Notes: generated by a model not told the origin, from the letters alone. A DNA stretch of 22,591 bases from JAAYZH01 sp964479695 (GCA_964479695.1 CAYZSO010000038.1:1-22591); one strand, 5' to 3'. Shown: positions 1-6,964, counted from the stretch's first letter. Translations and numbers: made by a program.

Positions 1-59
1 ATCGGATGTAGCCGATCAACAGGTTCAAATATGGACCAGTAAAAGCTGGCATGGATCAC

Positions 60-240
60 AAGTGGCACGGCTGGTCATTGGGCCACAAGGCACCACTGCA
101 CAATTCCATGCAATGCGCAACGCTGGCCTGGCAATTCCCGCGCAACGCCATGCAACGCAATTCCCACGCAACACGCAACACTGGTCCCACGCAACACTGG
201 TCCCACACAACGCTGGTTCCACGCAACGCGAGGCTGGTCC
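60..240. repeat. Degenerate 16-bp tandem repeat upstream of the DUF554 gene
   Basis: The clearest copies are CACGCAACACTGGTCC at 172-187, an identical copy at 188-203, and CACACAACGCTGGTTC at 204-219. A fourth, expanded copy lies at 220-240. Looser versions built from 'cgcaac' and 'ctggt' words extend left to about position 60. All frames stay open here only because of the repeat, so the small ORFs across it are not credible genes. No promoter is obvious inside it. Confidence 0.85.
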
Positions 241-287
241 AAATTTAAACCTGTGAAAAAGTTGGGTGGTGAGCTACAATAGCTTTT

Positions 288-977
288 ATGCAATATTTAC
301 TTCTTAATCTTGTAGCGATCCTTGCGGGTGGGTTGGTTAGCCGACCTGTTTCGCGCTTTGTTCCGGAGAATTTACTGAAGCAGATGATGATCATCGCAAA
401 TATTTGTGTTGCGATAATTGGGATTCAAGGGGCGATTCAGACGGAAAACACGATTCTTATGCTGCTTAGTTGTGTGATTGGCGGTTTGGTTGGTGCGGGA
501 CTGGGGATTGATGAGAATTTTTCGCGTTTTGGGGAATGGCTAAAGGGGAAATTCGGGCGGGAAGACCAGTCGTTTAGTAAGGGGTTGGTGACGGTTTTTT
601 TGATGCAGGCGGTGGGGTCGATGGCGATTTTGGGGCCGATCAATTTGGCACTGCATGACGATCCGTCACTGTTGATCTTTAAATCGGTTTTGGATTTTAC
701 TTCAACGTTGATTTATGGCGCGATTTTTGGCAAAGGTGTGATCTTGTCGGGACCGCTGCTTTTTGTTTATGAGAGTATCTTCTACTTCTTGGCGGATTTT
801 GTTGCTCCTTTCCTGACGGCGCAGATGACGCATGAGATTTCGGCGATTGGGTCTGTGATCATTTTTGCTTTGTCGCTTGATCTCTTGGGGATTGTTCGTG
901 TGAAGACTGCTAATTATCTGCCGGCTTTGTTGGGACCTGTGGTTTTCTACGGAATTCAAGGGCTTTTCATGAAATAG
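288..977 (+). CDS. DUF554 family integral membrane protein (YdfK-like)
   Basis: This 229-residue protein is almost entirely hydrophobic, with about seven predicted membrane segments. They begin with a short N-terminal one (residues 1-20) and a Gly-rich one near 53-75 (CVIGGLVGAGLGI), followed by the soluble acidic stretch IDENFSRFGEWLKGKFG. The pattern of small glycine-rich helices, the GxxxGxGxGID-like motif and the length fit the DUF554 family, which has no established biochemical function. The ATG at 288 is poorly supported by a ribosome site (GGGTGGTGAG lies about 14 bases ahead). TACAAT at 275-280 could be a -10 element, which would leave almost no leader. The gene stands alone and converges with the DUF454 gene. 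Confidence 0.85.
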   Translation: MQYLLLNLVAILAGGLVSRPVSRFVPENLLKQMMIIANICVAIIGIQGAIQTENTILMLLSCVIGGLVGAGLGIDENFSRFGEWLKGKFGREDQSFSKGLVTVFLMQAVGSMAILGPINLALHDDPSLLIFKSVLDFTSTLIYGAIFGKGVILSGPLLFVYESIFYFLADFVAPFLTAQMTHEISAIGSVIIFALSLDLLGIVRVKTANYLPALLGPVVFYGIQGLFMK

Positions 978-990
978 GGGGCACGGTTCT

Positions 991-1021
991 CAGGCGTCAG
1001 GCGTCAGGCGTCAGGCGTCAG
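991..1021. repeat. 7-bp tandem repeat (CAGGCGT x 4.4)
   Basis: Four exact copies of CAGGCGT run from 991 to 1018, followed by CAG. The array fills the junction between the convergent DUF554 and DUF454 genes. It makes no terminator hairpin. Confidence 0.95.
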
Positions 1022-1078
1022 AGGTAGGTCGTCAAGCTTCTAGCTTCCGGCTTAGGGCGCGGAGATGCCTAGTTCTTA

Positions 1079-1441
1079 CTATTCTTCGGTTTTGATACGA
1101 AATTTGAAATACCAGAGCAAAAAGAGCCACATTGCACCTAGGAAAATGCGGACGAAGAGGTTATCTGTCAAAATAAAGGAGAGAAGCATCATTGAGGAAG
1201 CGAAGGTGATGAGGGCGGCTTTGGTCGTACGCTTCATTGAACGATTGCGAACGAAGCAATCGAGGTGATTGCGGTAGAGCTTCGTGCTGCGGAACCACGT
1301 ATTGAAGCGGTCGGAGCCACGCGCGAATGCCCATGCGGCGATGAGAAGGAATGGGGTCGACGGCAGGACCGGCAAAATTGTCCCGATGAACCCGAGGCCG
1401 GCGAAGAGAAATCCAATTGATAGAAGCAGAATTTTTTTCAT
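1079..1441 (-). CDS. DUF454 family inner-membrane protein (YbaN-like)
   Basis: This 120-residue membrane protein carries the family signature GTILPVLPSTPFLLIAAWAF followed by ARGSDRFNTWF. The canonical pattern is G-x-LPxLPTTPFLLLAAxxFARxSPRxxxW. Two hydrophobic N-terminal helices (residues 4-38) and a C-terminal hydrophobic pair (about 78-112, ending WLFLLWYFKF) flank a basic cytoplasmic loop. Length and architecture match E. coli YbaN. The function of the family is unknown. The start ATG has only a weak ribosome site. The TKAAL segment is encoded by a half-copy of the dispersed palindrome (1214-1224). Confidence 0.88.
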   Translation of the reverse strand: MKKILLLSIGFLFAGLGFIGTILPVLPSTPFLLIAAWAFARGSDRFNTWFRSTKLYRNHLDCFVRNRSMKRTTKAALITFASSMMLLSFILTDNLFVRIFLGAMWLFLLWYFKFRIKTEE

Positions 1442-1770
1442 GGATCTAAGGTACCATAGCTAACGAATTTCTTGCTGAGTCGAATGTTTCGGAAGTCGTG
1501 TGGGACGGGTCGTTTCGAATATGGTGGATCGTTTCGAATGCGGTGGATCACAGCTCCGTGCACGGGATCACAGCTCCATGCGGTGGATCACAGCTCCGTG
1601 CACAGGATCACAGCTCCATGCGGTGGATCACAGCTCTGTGCACGGGATCACAGCTCCATGCGGCGGATCAAGGAAACATGAGCGGGATCACAGGGCTTTT
1701 TCTGCTTGTTACTATGTACCCGCGAGATCTCTTATAGAATGAATAAAGAATGTTCAGAGGTGGTTTTTTA
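1442..1770. other. Gene-free stretch holding a tandem array and the FNR-gene promoter
   Basis: This 329-base stretch separates the divergent DUF454 and FNR-like genes. Most of it is the 20-bp tandem array at 1546-1665. The FNR-gene promoter probably follows the array: TATAGA at 1733-1738 or TAGAAT at 1735-1740 could be the -10 element, but no good -35 was found. The three overlapping short ORFs across the array encode rotated forms of the same repeat peptide and are not genes. Confidence 0.7.
1546..1665. repeat. 20-bp tandem repeat in alternating 40-bp dimers
   Basis: Six consecutive 20-bp units all begin GATCACAGCTCC (one has TCTG). They alternate between two endings: GTGCACGG or GTGCACAG in units 1, 3 and 5, and ATGCGGTG or ATGCGGCG in units 2, 4 and 6. 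The array is therefore three copies of a 40-bp dimer. Decayed copies extend on both sides (for example GTGGATCGTTTCGAATGCG before and GGATCACAGGG after). It ends about 70 bases before the likely promoter of the FNR-like gene. Confidence 0.95.
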
Positions 1771-2598
1771 ATGCGGCAAACTCAAGCGAACCAGACACAG
1801 ACGCAAACACAGCAAACGAAGCAGACACAGCGAGCGCAAGCGACGCAGACACAGCAAGCGCAAGCGAAGCAAGCACGGCAAACGCCACGGCAAACACCGG
1901 TGCAGGTGCCGGTGTGCCATTGTGGGAGGGAGCTTTGTATTGCCAATATTGGCTTGTTTAAGTCGCTTTCCAGGCCGCTGCAGGAGGAGATTGTTTCGCA
2001 TGCGCTTCACTATGAGGTTGAGGCGGGGGAGACCATTTTTTCGTATGGAGATGAGGCCGACTTTCTGCTGATCATTAGGCAGGGGAAGGTTAAGTTGAAC
2101 CGCTACGATGCAGAGGGTAAGGAGTACATCCTTGATATTTTGGGGGATGGAGAGATCATAGGGGAGGATTCGTTCTTTCAGGCTGGGGGGTTTGAGTTCA
2201 ATGCGGCGGCTTTGGCCAAAGCCAAACTCTGCAAAGTCTCGAAGACTGCGCTGCTTGATGTTGTTCGGGAGTATGAGGACAGCATGCCGTTGGCGATTGC
2301 GCTGATCGAACACTTGAGTGACCGCCTTCACCAGTCGAATGAGAGGATTTCCCTGCTGATGGAGGACAATGCCTATCGCAGGATTGTGGGCTTTTTGCTG
2401 GAACGCACGGAGCGGGTGGAGAGTGATGTGGTTGAGCTGACTCTGGATGACATTGCCGGCAGTACGAATCTGCGCCGCGAGACAGTTAGCCGGAAGTTGA
2501 CCGAACTGCAGAAGCAAGGGCTGGTCGAGCGGAACGGGCAGCGGAGACTGACCCTGATCGATCGAGAAAAATTGCGCACGATTTTTCGAGAAACTTGA
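1771..2598 (+). CDS. Crp/Fnr family transcriptional regulator, FNR-like with four cysteines
   Basis: The product has a cAMP-binding-type beta barrel (GETIFSYGDEADFLLIIRQG) and a C-terminal winged helix (LTLDDIAGSTNLRRETVSRK). The recognition helix carries E-T-V-S-R, the same E..SR set that reads TTGA half-sites in FNR. There are four cysteines: CHCGRELC just before the barrel and one in KLCKVS. In E. coli FNR three N-terminal cysteines and one internal cysteine bind a [4Fe-4S] cluster, so an O2- or NO-sensitive cluster is plausible here. The ATG at 1771 is chosen because AGAGGTGG (1756-1763) precedes it; the in-frame ATG at 1750 has no ribosome site. The first ~45 residues are a Gln/Thr/Ala repeat foreign to the family. 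Its stop codon lies inside the FNR box of the next operon. Confidence 0.88.
   Translation: MRQTQANQTQTQTQQTKQTQRAQATQTQQAQAKQARQTPRQTPVQVPVCHCGRELCIANIGLFKSLSRPLQEEIVSHALHYEVEAGETIFSYGDEADFLLIIRQGKVKLNRYDAEGKEYILDILGDGEIIGEDSFFQAGGFEFNAAALAKAKLCKVSKTALLDVVREYEDSMPLAIALIEHLSDRLHQSNERISLLMEDNAYRRIVGFLLERTERVESDVVELTLDDIAGSTNLRRETVSRKLTELQKQGLVERNGQRRLTLIDREKLRTIFRET
1822..1869 (+). repeat. 24-bp in-frame duplication in the FNR-like gene
   Basis: Two 24-bp units, 1822-1845 and 1846-1869, begin CAGACACAGC and match at 22 of 24 bases. They lie within a longer run of CAG, ACG, CAA and GCG codons that encodes the Gln/Thr/Ala-rich N-terminus. The unit is a multiple of three, so the frame is kept. 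Confidence 0.85.
2205..2223. repeat. Dispersed palindrome copy, 19 of 22 bases (FNR-like gene)
   Basis: GGCGGCTTTGG followed by CCAAAGCC. It encodes A-A-L-A-K-A immediately before the fourth cysteine (AKLCKVS). Confidence 0.9.
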
Positions 2599-2608
2599 TC
2601 GAAGTCAA
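2595..2608. promoter_or_regulatory. FNR-type operator TTGATCGAAGTCAA upstream of the RIC operon
   Basis: An imperfect palindrome very close to the FNR consensus TTGAT-N4-ATCAA. It overlaps the stop codon (2596-2598) of the FNR-like gene. Together with the following T, an identical 15-base sequence lies upstream of hcp at 21233-21247. A weak -10 (TAAACT, 2632-2637) would place the box centre near -42, the position used by class II FNR activators. Confidence 0.8.
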
Positions 2609-2666
2609 TTCGGGGAAGGGCTGAGGTAACGTAAACTACCCTTACGAAAACGCAAGGAGGTTCCTT

Positions 2667-3431
2667 ATGATCCACGAAAATACAGTTATTGCTGATGCCC
2701 TGAAGCTCTACCCCGAGCTCAAAGAAACTTTGCGAGATGTGGGCTTGGCCAAAGCCGCCGATTCCGCCTCTATCGATACAGCCAGCGATGCTGATTTAGC
2801 CACTACTTCCGAAACCCCTTCCACCGCCACCGCCACCACCACGACAGTTGCTGCAGGCGAAACTTTTGGTGAGGCGCTCGGCCGTCAAAATATTGATGTG
2901 GAGAGCTGCTTGGTGCTGCTAAATCGCAAGATTTGGCGCGATCCTTCTGATGTAACATACTATATTATGAAGAACTTTCATTATACGGAGAGCGATCTTC
3001 TCGACGAGATTGACCCGCTTCTCCAGACGATTTTGAAAGTCCATTATGAAACGCATGGCGTAGAGCTGGCCAAGACCTACAAGGTTTTTCTTGAGGCGAA
3101 GGCTGCTTTGAAAGCCCATTTTGCACGCCAGGAAAAGGTGGTTTTCCCGGAAATTGAAGAGCGCACCGAAATTGCCGCAAGCGCAGAGAATGAAGAGCGC
3201 ACTGAAATCGGTGAAAACGCGAACACCCACTTGGCACAGGAGCGGGAGGCAAATCGTGAGCTGGCGGAAATTCTGCAGCGTTTGGCAGAGTCGACCGATC
3301 AATACACCCCGCCCGCTGATGGTTGTGCCACATATCATCTGACCTTTGAGAAGCTGGCGGCTTTGGCCAAAGACGCCGAGGCACATCTGGCTCTCGAAAA
3401 TTCACGCTTGTTGAAGGAGACGAATCTATGA
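2667..3431 (+). CDS. RIC/ScdA-family di-iron (hemerythrin-like) protein, iron-sulfur repair
   Basis: The family (YtfE, ScdA, NorA, DnrN) binds a non-haem di-iron centre and helps repair Fe-S clusters damaged by NO or peroxide. The N-terminal part resembles the DUF1858/ScdA_N region (IADALKLYPELKETLRDVGL, then GEALGRQNIDVESCLVLLN). The hemerythrin-like part shows H105 in NFHYTESDL, H126 and H130 in VHYETHG, H151 and E156 in AHFARQEKVVFPEI, the family signature YTPPADGCATYH, and H240 and E244 near the end. The usual His of the EH(D/E)xxG helix appears to be Arg (QEREANREL). Residues 32-62 are a Ser/Thr/Ala-rich insertion. AAGGAGG at 2654-2660 fixes the start. The stop overlaps the flavodiiron start as ATGA. 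Confidence 0.88.
   Translation: MIHENTVIADALKLYPELKETLRDVGLAKAADSASIDTASDADLATTSETPSTATATTTTVAAGETFGEALGRQNIDVESCLVLLNRKIWRDPSDVTYYIMKNFHYTESDLLDEIDPLLQTILKVHYETHGVELAKTYKVFLEAKAALKAHFARQEKVVFPEIEERTEIAASAENEERTEIGENANTHLAQEREANRELAEILQRLAESTDQYTPPADGCATYHLTFEKLAALAKDAEAHLALENSRLLKETNL
2745..2759. repeat. Dispersed palindrome copy, 15 bases (RIC gene, first)
   Basis: TTGGCCAAAGCCGCC, read L-A-K-A-A. It lies at the point where the Ser/Thr-rich insertion begins. Confidence 0.88.
3156..3227 (+). repeat. 36-bp in-frame duplication in the RIC gene
   Basis: Two 36-bp units, 3156-3191 and 3192-3227, both begin GAAGAGCGCAC and encode EERTEIAASAEN and EERTEIGENANT. They extend the linker between the two halves of the hemerythrin-like bundle. 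Confidence 0.85.
3356..3377. repeat. Dispersed palindrome copy, 21 of 22 bases (RIC gene, second)
   Basis: GGCGGCTTTGG followed by CCAAAGACGCC. It is the most complete copy in the window, with a single mismatch. It encodes A-A-L-A-K-D-A, three residues before the last His ligand. Confidence 0.92.
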
Positions 3432-4615
3432 GAAAACCTGTCAAGAACAATGTAAGCTGGGTCGGTTTCATCGACTGGGAACTTGAATCGTTCCATGGTG
3501 ATGACTACAGCATCATGAATGGTTCATCGCAGAATGCCTACCTGATCGAGGAGGAGAAGACGGTTTTGGTTGACACCGTCTGGCGTCCGCACCAGGAAAA
3601 TTTTGTGGAGAATTTGAAGCAGGAAATTGATCTCAATAAGATCGATTACATCATTGCCAACCACGGAGAAGTTGACCATTCCGGCGCGCTGGCCGCACTC
3701 CTTGAAGAGATTCCCGGCACGCCGATCTATTGCACTGCAAACGCTGTCAAGAGCCTGGTTGGGCAATTCCATCATCCGGAATGGAATTATCAAGTGGTCA
3801 AAACCGGCGATTCACTCGACATTGGCAATGGGAAGAAGCTCATCTTCGTCGAGATGAAGATGCTCCATTGGCCGGACTCCATGGCCACGTACATGACCGG
3901 CGACAACATCCTGTTCTCGAACGACGCCTTTGGCCAACACTTCGCTGTGGAAGAACTCTTCAATGATAAGGCGGATCAGTGCCTCTTGGACAAAGAAGCC
4001 ATGAAGTACTACGCGAACATCTTGAATCCTTTCTCTCCGCTGGTGAAGAAGAAGTTGGAAGAGATTATTGGCCTGAATCTCCCCATCGATCTGATCGCAC
4101 CGAGCCATGGCGTAATTTGGCGCGACAATCCTCTGCAGATTGTCGAGAAATACGCGGCCTGGTGTGACAATTATCAAGAAAACCAGATTACGGTTGTCTA
4201 CGATACGATGTGGGAGGGCACGGCTCAGCTGGCGAACCGTTTGGCGGCTTACGTCAACGAGCTTTCGCCTTCGACTCGGGTGAAAACCTTTAACATCTCC
4301 AAGTCTGACAAAAACGAAATCATGACCGAAGTGTTCAAGTCCAAGGCCATCGCCGTCGGCTCTCCGACCGTTGGTAATGACATTCTTTCTAGTGTCAGCG
4401 GCTGGCTCAGCTTCCTGAAATCCCTGAAATTCAAAGGGAAGAAGGCCGCTGCTTTCGGCACCTACGGCTGGTCGGGCGAGAGTGTTAAGAACCTGCAAGC
4501 CTACCTCAAGGATGCCGGATTCACCGTCATCGACGAGAATGTTCGCGTCAACTGGAATCCGACGGAAGACGATTTGGCCGCGACTCGGGCGATTGCGGAA
4601 GGGCTTCTTGCGTAA
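3428..4615 (+). CDS. Flavodiiron protein (A-type flavoprotein), NO/O2 reductase
   Basis: A 395-residue protein with the two-domain core of FprA and NorV. The N-terminal beta-lactamase-like domain holds all the di-iron ligands: H79, E81, D83 and H84 in NHGEVDHSG, H147 in MLHWPDS, D166 in SNDAFGQH, and H227 in APSHGVIW. The C-terminal flavodoxin domain starts near residue 253 with VVYDTMWEGTAQLA, an FMN phosphate loop, and continues to AFGTYGWSGESVK. The family reduces NO to N2O or O2 to water in the cytoplasm of anaerobes. No rubredoxin domain is fused, so an external electron donor is needed. AAGGAGA precedes the ATG, and the ATGA overlap with the RIC gene implies translational coupling. The neighbours argue for a role in NO defence. 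Confidence 0.95.
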   Translation: MRKPVKNNVSWVGFIDWELESFHGDDYSIMNGSSQNAYLIEEEKTVLVDTVWRPHQENFVENLKQEIDLNKIDYIIANHGEVDHSGALAALLEEIPGTPIYCTANAVKSLVGQFHHPEWNYQVVKTGDSLDIGNGKKLIFVEMKMLHWPDSMATYMTGDNILFSNDAFGQHFAVEELFNDKADQCLLDKEAMKYYANILNPFSPLVKKKLEEIIGLNLPIDLIAPSHGVIWRDNPLQIVEKYAAWCDNYQENQITVVYDTMWEGTAQLANRLAAYVNELSPSTRVKTFNISKSDKNEIMTEVFKSKAIAVGSPTVGNDILSSVSGWLSFLKSLKFKGKKAAAFGTYGWSGESVKNLQAYLKDAGFTVIDENVRVNWNPTEDDLAATRAIAEGLLA

Positions 4616-4650
4616 ATGAAGCTTGCCTGCGCGGGCAATGAAGGCCGCAT

Positions 4651-4707
4651 ACAACACACACAACACACACAACAACAACACCACACACAACACACACAAC
4701 AACACAG
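4651..4707. repeat. AC-rich microsatellite between the flavodiiron and DUF438 genes
   Basis: The stretch is built only from A and C as irregular ACACAACA-type words, up to the G at 4708. On the other strand it gives the Cys/Val-rich artefact peptides of a spurious ORF. No operator or terminator is visible in it. Confidence 0.9.
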
Positions 4708-4728
4708 AAGGAAGGGATACCTAAGAAT

Positions 4729-5931
4729 ATGGATAAACATGAGAAGAACGCAGAAGTGCTTAAGAATATATTGAAGAGGCTCCACGCCGGTGAGAGTGTC
4801 GATGATGTGAGGGCCGAGTTTGCGGAGTCATTTAGCGAGGTCGACGCCTCCGAGATTGCCCGCGCCGAGGCCTGGCTCATCAAGGGCGGCGTCCCGGTCG
4901 AGGAGGTTCAGAACCTTTGCGATGTCCACGCCGGCATGGTTCAGGACCGCGTCACGCAGCTCTCCGGCGGCGAAGCGCTGGGCCATCCGCTCATGATTTT
5001 AGAGGCAGAGAATAAGGGACTCGAAGAGTTCCTCGACGGTCAGTATCTTTCGGCCAAAGCCGCCTACAAAGTCAGTCTCGTGAAGCCGGTCTTTCTCGGT
5101 GCATTGAAGCAACTTGCCACCATTGACAAGCATTACGCTCGCAAAGAAAATCTGATGTTCCCTTACCTTGAGAAAAAAGGCATCACCGCACCGCCAAAAG
5201 TCATGTGGGGCGTCGACGACGAAATCCGCCAGAAGATCAAAGACGCCATCACCATGGTCGAGAACAACCTCTACGACGATGCCCTCTTAACCGACATGGA
5301 AGAGAGCATCCGCAACATGATCACAAAGGAAAACAAGATCCTCAAACCCATGCTGCTGGACAACCTCACGGACGAAGACTGGCTCACAATCGCCCGCGAA
5401 AGCGACCAAATTGGCTACGCTTTTGGCCAACATATTGAAGGGGCAAGCCCCTCCGATGCCAAAGCCTTCAGCCGCGGCGAAGATATCTCACTCGAAGACC
5501 GAGGCGGCGACAATGAAGTCAACCTGCCATCCGGCTACTTCAATGGCCAGGATCTCGAAAACATGCTCAACACGTTGCCTGTCGACATCACCTTTGTCAA
5601 CAAGGACAACCGTGTCCAATACTTCTCCGAGGGCAAAAAGCGCGTCTTCCCCAGAACCCGTACCATCATCGGCCGTGAAGTCCGCGATTGCCACCCACCA
5701 AAAAGCGTCCACATCGTCGAAGCCTTGATTGACCAGTTCCGCAGTGGCGAAAAGGATCAAGAATATTTCTGGATCCAACGCGAAGGCAAATTCATTCTCA
5801 TCCGCTATTATGCTGTCCGCAATGCTGCCGGCGAATACGAGGGTGTCATCGAGGTCACCGAAGAAATCTCCGAAATCAAGTCCCTCCGCGGCAACAAGAC
5901 CTTGCTGGAAGGCTACGTAAAAGAGGACTGA
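4729..5931 (+). CDS. DUF438-hemerythrin-PAS domain protein
   Basis: Three modules are visible in 400 residues. A DUF438 domain (about 8-75) includes LKRLHAGESVDDVRAEFAES and the GVPVEEVQNLCDVHAGM motif. A hemerythrin-like HHE bundle (about 86-225) includes H86 and E94 in HPLMILEAEN and H135 and E140 in HYARKENLMFPYLEKKG. A PAS domain (about 270-390) runs from LPVDITFVNKDNRVQYFSEG to YEGVIEVTEEISEIKSLRG. Proteins of this build are widespread in anaerobes and are thought to sense or handle O2 or NO through the di-iron site; the exact role is unproven. It lacks a DNA-binding or kinase domain. A GGAAGGG ribosome site lies about 12 bases ahead of the ATG. It is the last gene of the cluster, before a strong terminator. 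Confidence 0.9.
   Translation: MDKHEKNAEVLKNILKRLHAGESVDDVRAEFAESFSEVDASEIARAEAWLIKGGVPVEEVQNLCDVHAGMVQDRVTQLSGGEALGHPLMILEAENKGLEEFLDGQYLSAKAAYKVSLVKPVFLGALKQLATIDKHYARKENLMFPYLEKKGITAPPKVMWGVDDEIRQKIKDAITMVENNLYDDALLTDMEESIRNMITKENKILKPMLLDNLTDEDWLTIARESDQIGYAFGQHIEGASPSDAKAFSRGEDISLEDRGGDNEVNLPSGYFNGQDLENMLNTLPVDITFVNKDNRVQYFSEGKKRVFPRTRTIIGREVRDCHPPKSVHIVEALIDQFRSGEKDQEYFWIQREGKFILIRYYAVRNAAGEYEGVIEVTEEISEIKSLRGNKTLLEGYVKED
5052..5064. repeat. Dispersed palindrome copy, 13 bases (DUF438 gene)
   Basis: GGCCAAAGCCGCC, read S-A-K-A-A. The 19 bases ending here (TCTTTC then GGCCAAAGCCGCC, from 5046) are identical to the intergenic copy ending at 14376. Confidence 0.88.
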
Positions 5932-6046
5932 AAACTCCAGTCTCCCACGCAGGTTTCAGTCTAAACCAATCCAATGAATCCTATGTGCCACCTACAGGTC
6001 CGGATAGGGACCAATGATCCATGTGGCATGTGGCATGTCGCATGCG

Positions 6047-6074
6047 AAAGGACCGAGTGGGCTCGGTCCTTTTT
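6047..6074 (+). terminator. Rho-independent terminator of the nitrosative stress cluster
   Basis: AAAGGACCGAG (6047-6057), loop TGGG, then CTCGGTCCTTT (6062-6072) form a perfect 11-bp stem, and the T-run continues to 6074. It follows the DUF438 stop by about 115 bases. Confidence 0.95.
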
Positions 6075-6100
6075 GTGTGGTGCTACTGCGTGGTACTACT

Positions 6101-6112
6101 GCCAAAGCCGCC
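6101..6112. repeat. Dispersed palindrome copy, 12 bases (intergenic)
   Basis: GCCAAAGCCGCC just after the terminator, between the DUF438 gene and the VOC gene end. Confidence 0.7.
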
Positions 6113-6136
6113 ATTAGCGGCATTGCGTGAGAGATT

Positions 6137-6712
6137 CTAGCAGTCCATGTCTCTTTCGACTTCTTCGCCGAACGGTGTGCGGGTCGCTCGATCATCCGGT
6201 TCGTCAAACTCGTCGTCGCTGGCATCGTTTGCATCGCGCGCATCGTCGCCCGCATTGTCTGCGGTATTGTCGGTGGGCGACGTGGCTCCTTGCGCTTCAA
6301 AGAGAGCCACCCGCTCTTCGAAAGTCACGATGCGATGCATCTGGTGAAGCATCCAGGAGTAGCCGAATGGGTCATACAAAACGGCGTTACTGACACCCAT
6401 TTCCGGCATCTCCGTCACTTCCTGCACGACCGTGAAACCATGTTCCTCTGCTAGAGCAGCAACGGAGGCTATGTCTTCCACCATTAGGTTTAGCCACATT
6501 GGTAGCGGAGTCCCTTCTTTGGGTGCGAACAATTGGTACTCCTCGTTTTCATCGAGCATATGGAAACGACTGCCAAAGATAGTAAACACCACCTCGTTAA
6601 GGCCTTTATCAAAGGACGTCGCTTCTACAGTTTCTGCGCCAAATACTTTTGTGTAGAGGTCCAGCGCAGCCAGACTATCTTTCACAATAAAATCAAATTC
6701 TACTCCAGTCAT
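6137..6712 (-). CDS. VOC (glyoxalase/bleomycin-resistance fold) protein with acidic tail
   Basis: The first ~135 residues form a single VOC-type domain of the PhnB-like kind: VEFDFIVKDSLAALDLYTKVFGAE opens the first beta-alpha-beta unit, and WLNLMVEDIASVAALAEEHGF opens the second, ending NAVLYDPFGYSWMLHQ. The substrate cannot be told from the sequence. The last ~50 residues (from ATSPTDNTADN) are an Asp/Asn/Ala-rich low-complexity tail that VOC proteins normally lack. The start at 6712 (MTGVEF) is preferred over an in-frame ATG at 6787, because AAAGGA lies about 10 bases ahead and homology begins here. The gene is monocistronic between two minus-strand hairpins. Confidence 0.8.
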   Translation of the reverse strand: MTGVEFDFIVKDSLAALDLYTKVFGAETVEATSFDKGLNEVVFTIFGSRFHMLDENEEYQLFAPKEGTPLPMWLNLMVEDIASVAALAEEHGFTVVQEVTEMPEMGVSNAVLYDPFGYSWMLHQMHRIVTFEERVALFEAQGATSPTDNTADNAGDDARDANDASDDEFDEPDDRATRTPFGEEVERDMDC

Positions 6713-6828
6713 AATGGCAAATTCCTTTCCAAGAGGATTCACTTTCAGAGTACACGGCACAGGGCCTCCGTGTCGTAGTATTGGCAACGAGAATCAGGCG
6801 AAAAACACACAGGAAGCCACAAACAGCA

Positions 6829-6860
6829 CAGAAGCCCCGCCCAAGCGGGCGAAGCTTCTG
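6829..6860 (-). terminator. Hairpin 3' of the GH65 operon, probable terminator
   Basis: CAGAAGC (6829-6835) pairs with GCTTCTG (6854-6860), and the inner CCCGC (6836-6840) pairs with GCGGG (6845-6849) around a CCAA loop. On the minus strand the RNA continues TGTGCTGTTTG, a weak T-tract. It separates the GH65 gene from the VOC gene. Confidence 0.6.
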
Positions 6861-6892
6861 TACCGAAAAGGATGAAAGGATGAAAGGAAGTC

Positions 6893-6964
6893 AGATTACT
6901 CGAATGAATTAGATTACTCGGACTGCTCAGATTACTCGGACTGCTCGGATTACTCGGACTAATC
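6893..6964. repeat. 18-bp tandem repeat across the GH65 stop codon
   Basis: Four units of AGATTACTCGGACTGCTC. Those at 6911-6928 and 6929-6946 are identical, and those at 6893-6910 and 6947-6964 have diverged at one end. The last unit overlaps the stop codon of the GH65-phosphoglucomutase gene (6963-6965), so the array forms the start of its 3' untranslated region. Confidence 0.92.

Noticed and set aside
991..1665. CRISPR array
   Set aside because: The repeats at 991 and 1546 are directly abutting units with no unique spacers, and no cas genes are near.
1472..1742. Three overlapping small ORFs across the 20-bp array
   Set aside because: All three frames encode rotated versions of the same repeat (WITAPC, DHSSMR, GSQLHA). 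This is what a stop-free tandem repeat gives, and there is no ribosome site.
3926..5435. Further palindrome-family copies at TTTGGCCAA in the flavodiiron (FGQH) and DUF438 (FGQH) genes
   Set aside because: Only nine or ten bases match, in a different frame from the real copies. In the flavodiiron protein they encode residues next to the conserved ligand D166, so chance is enough.
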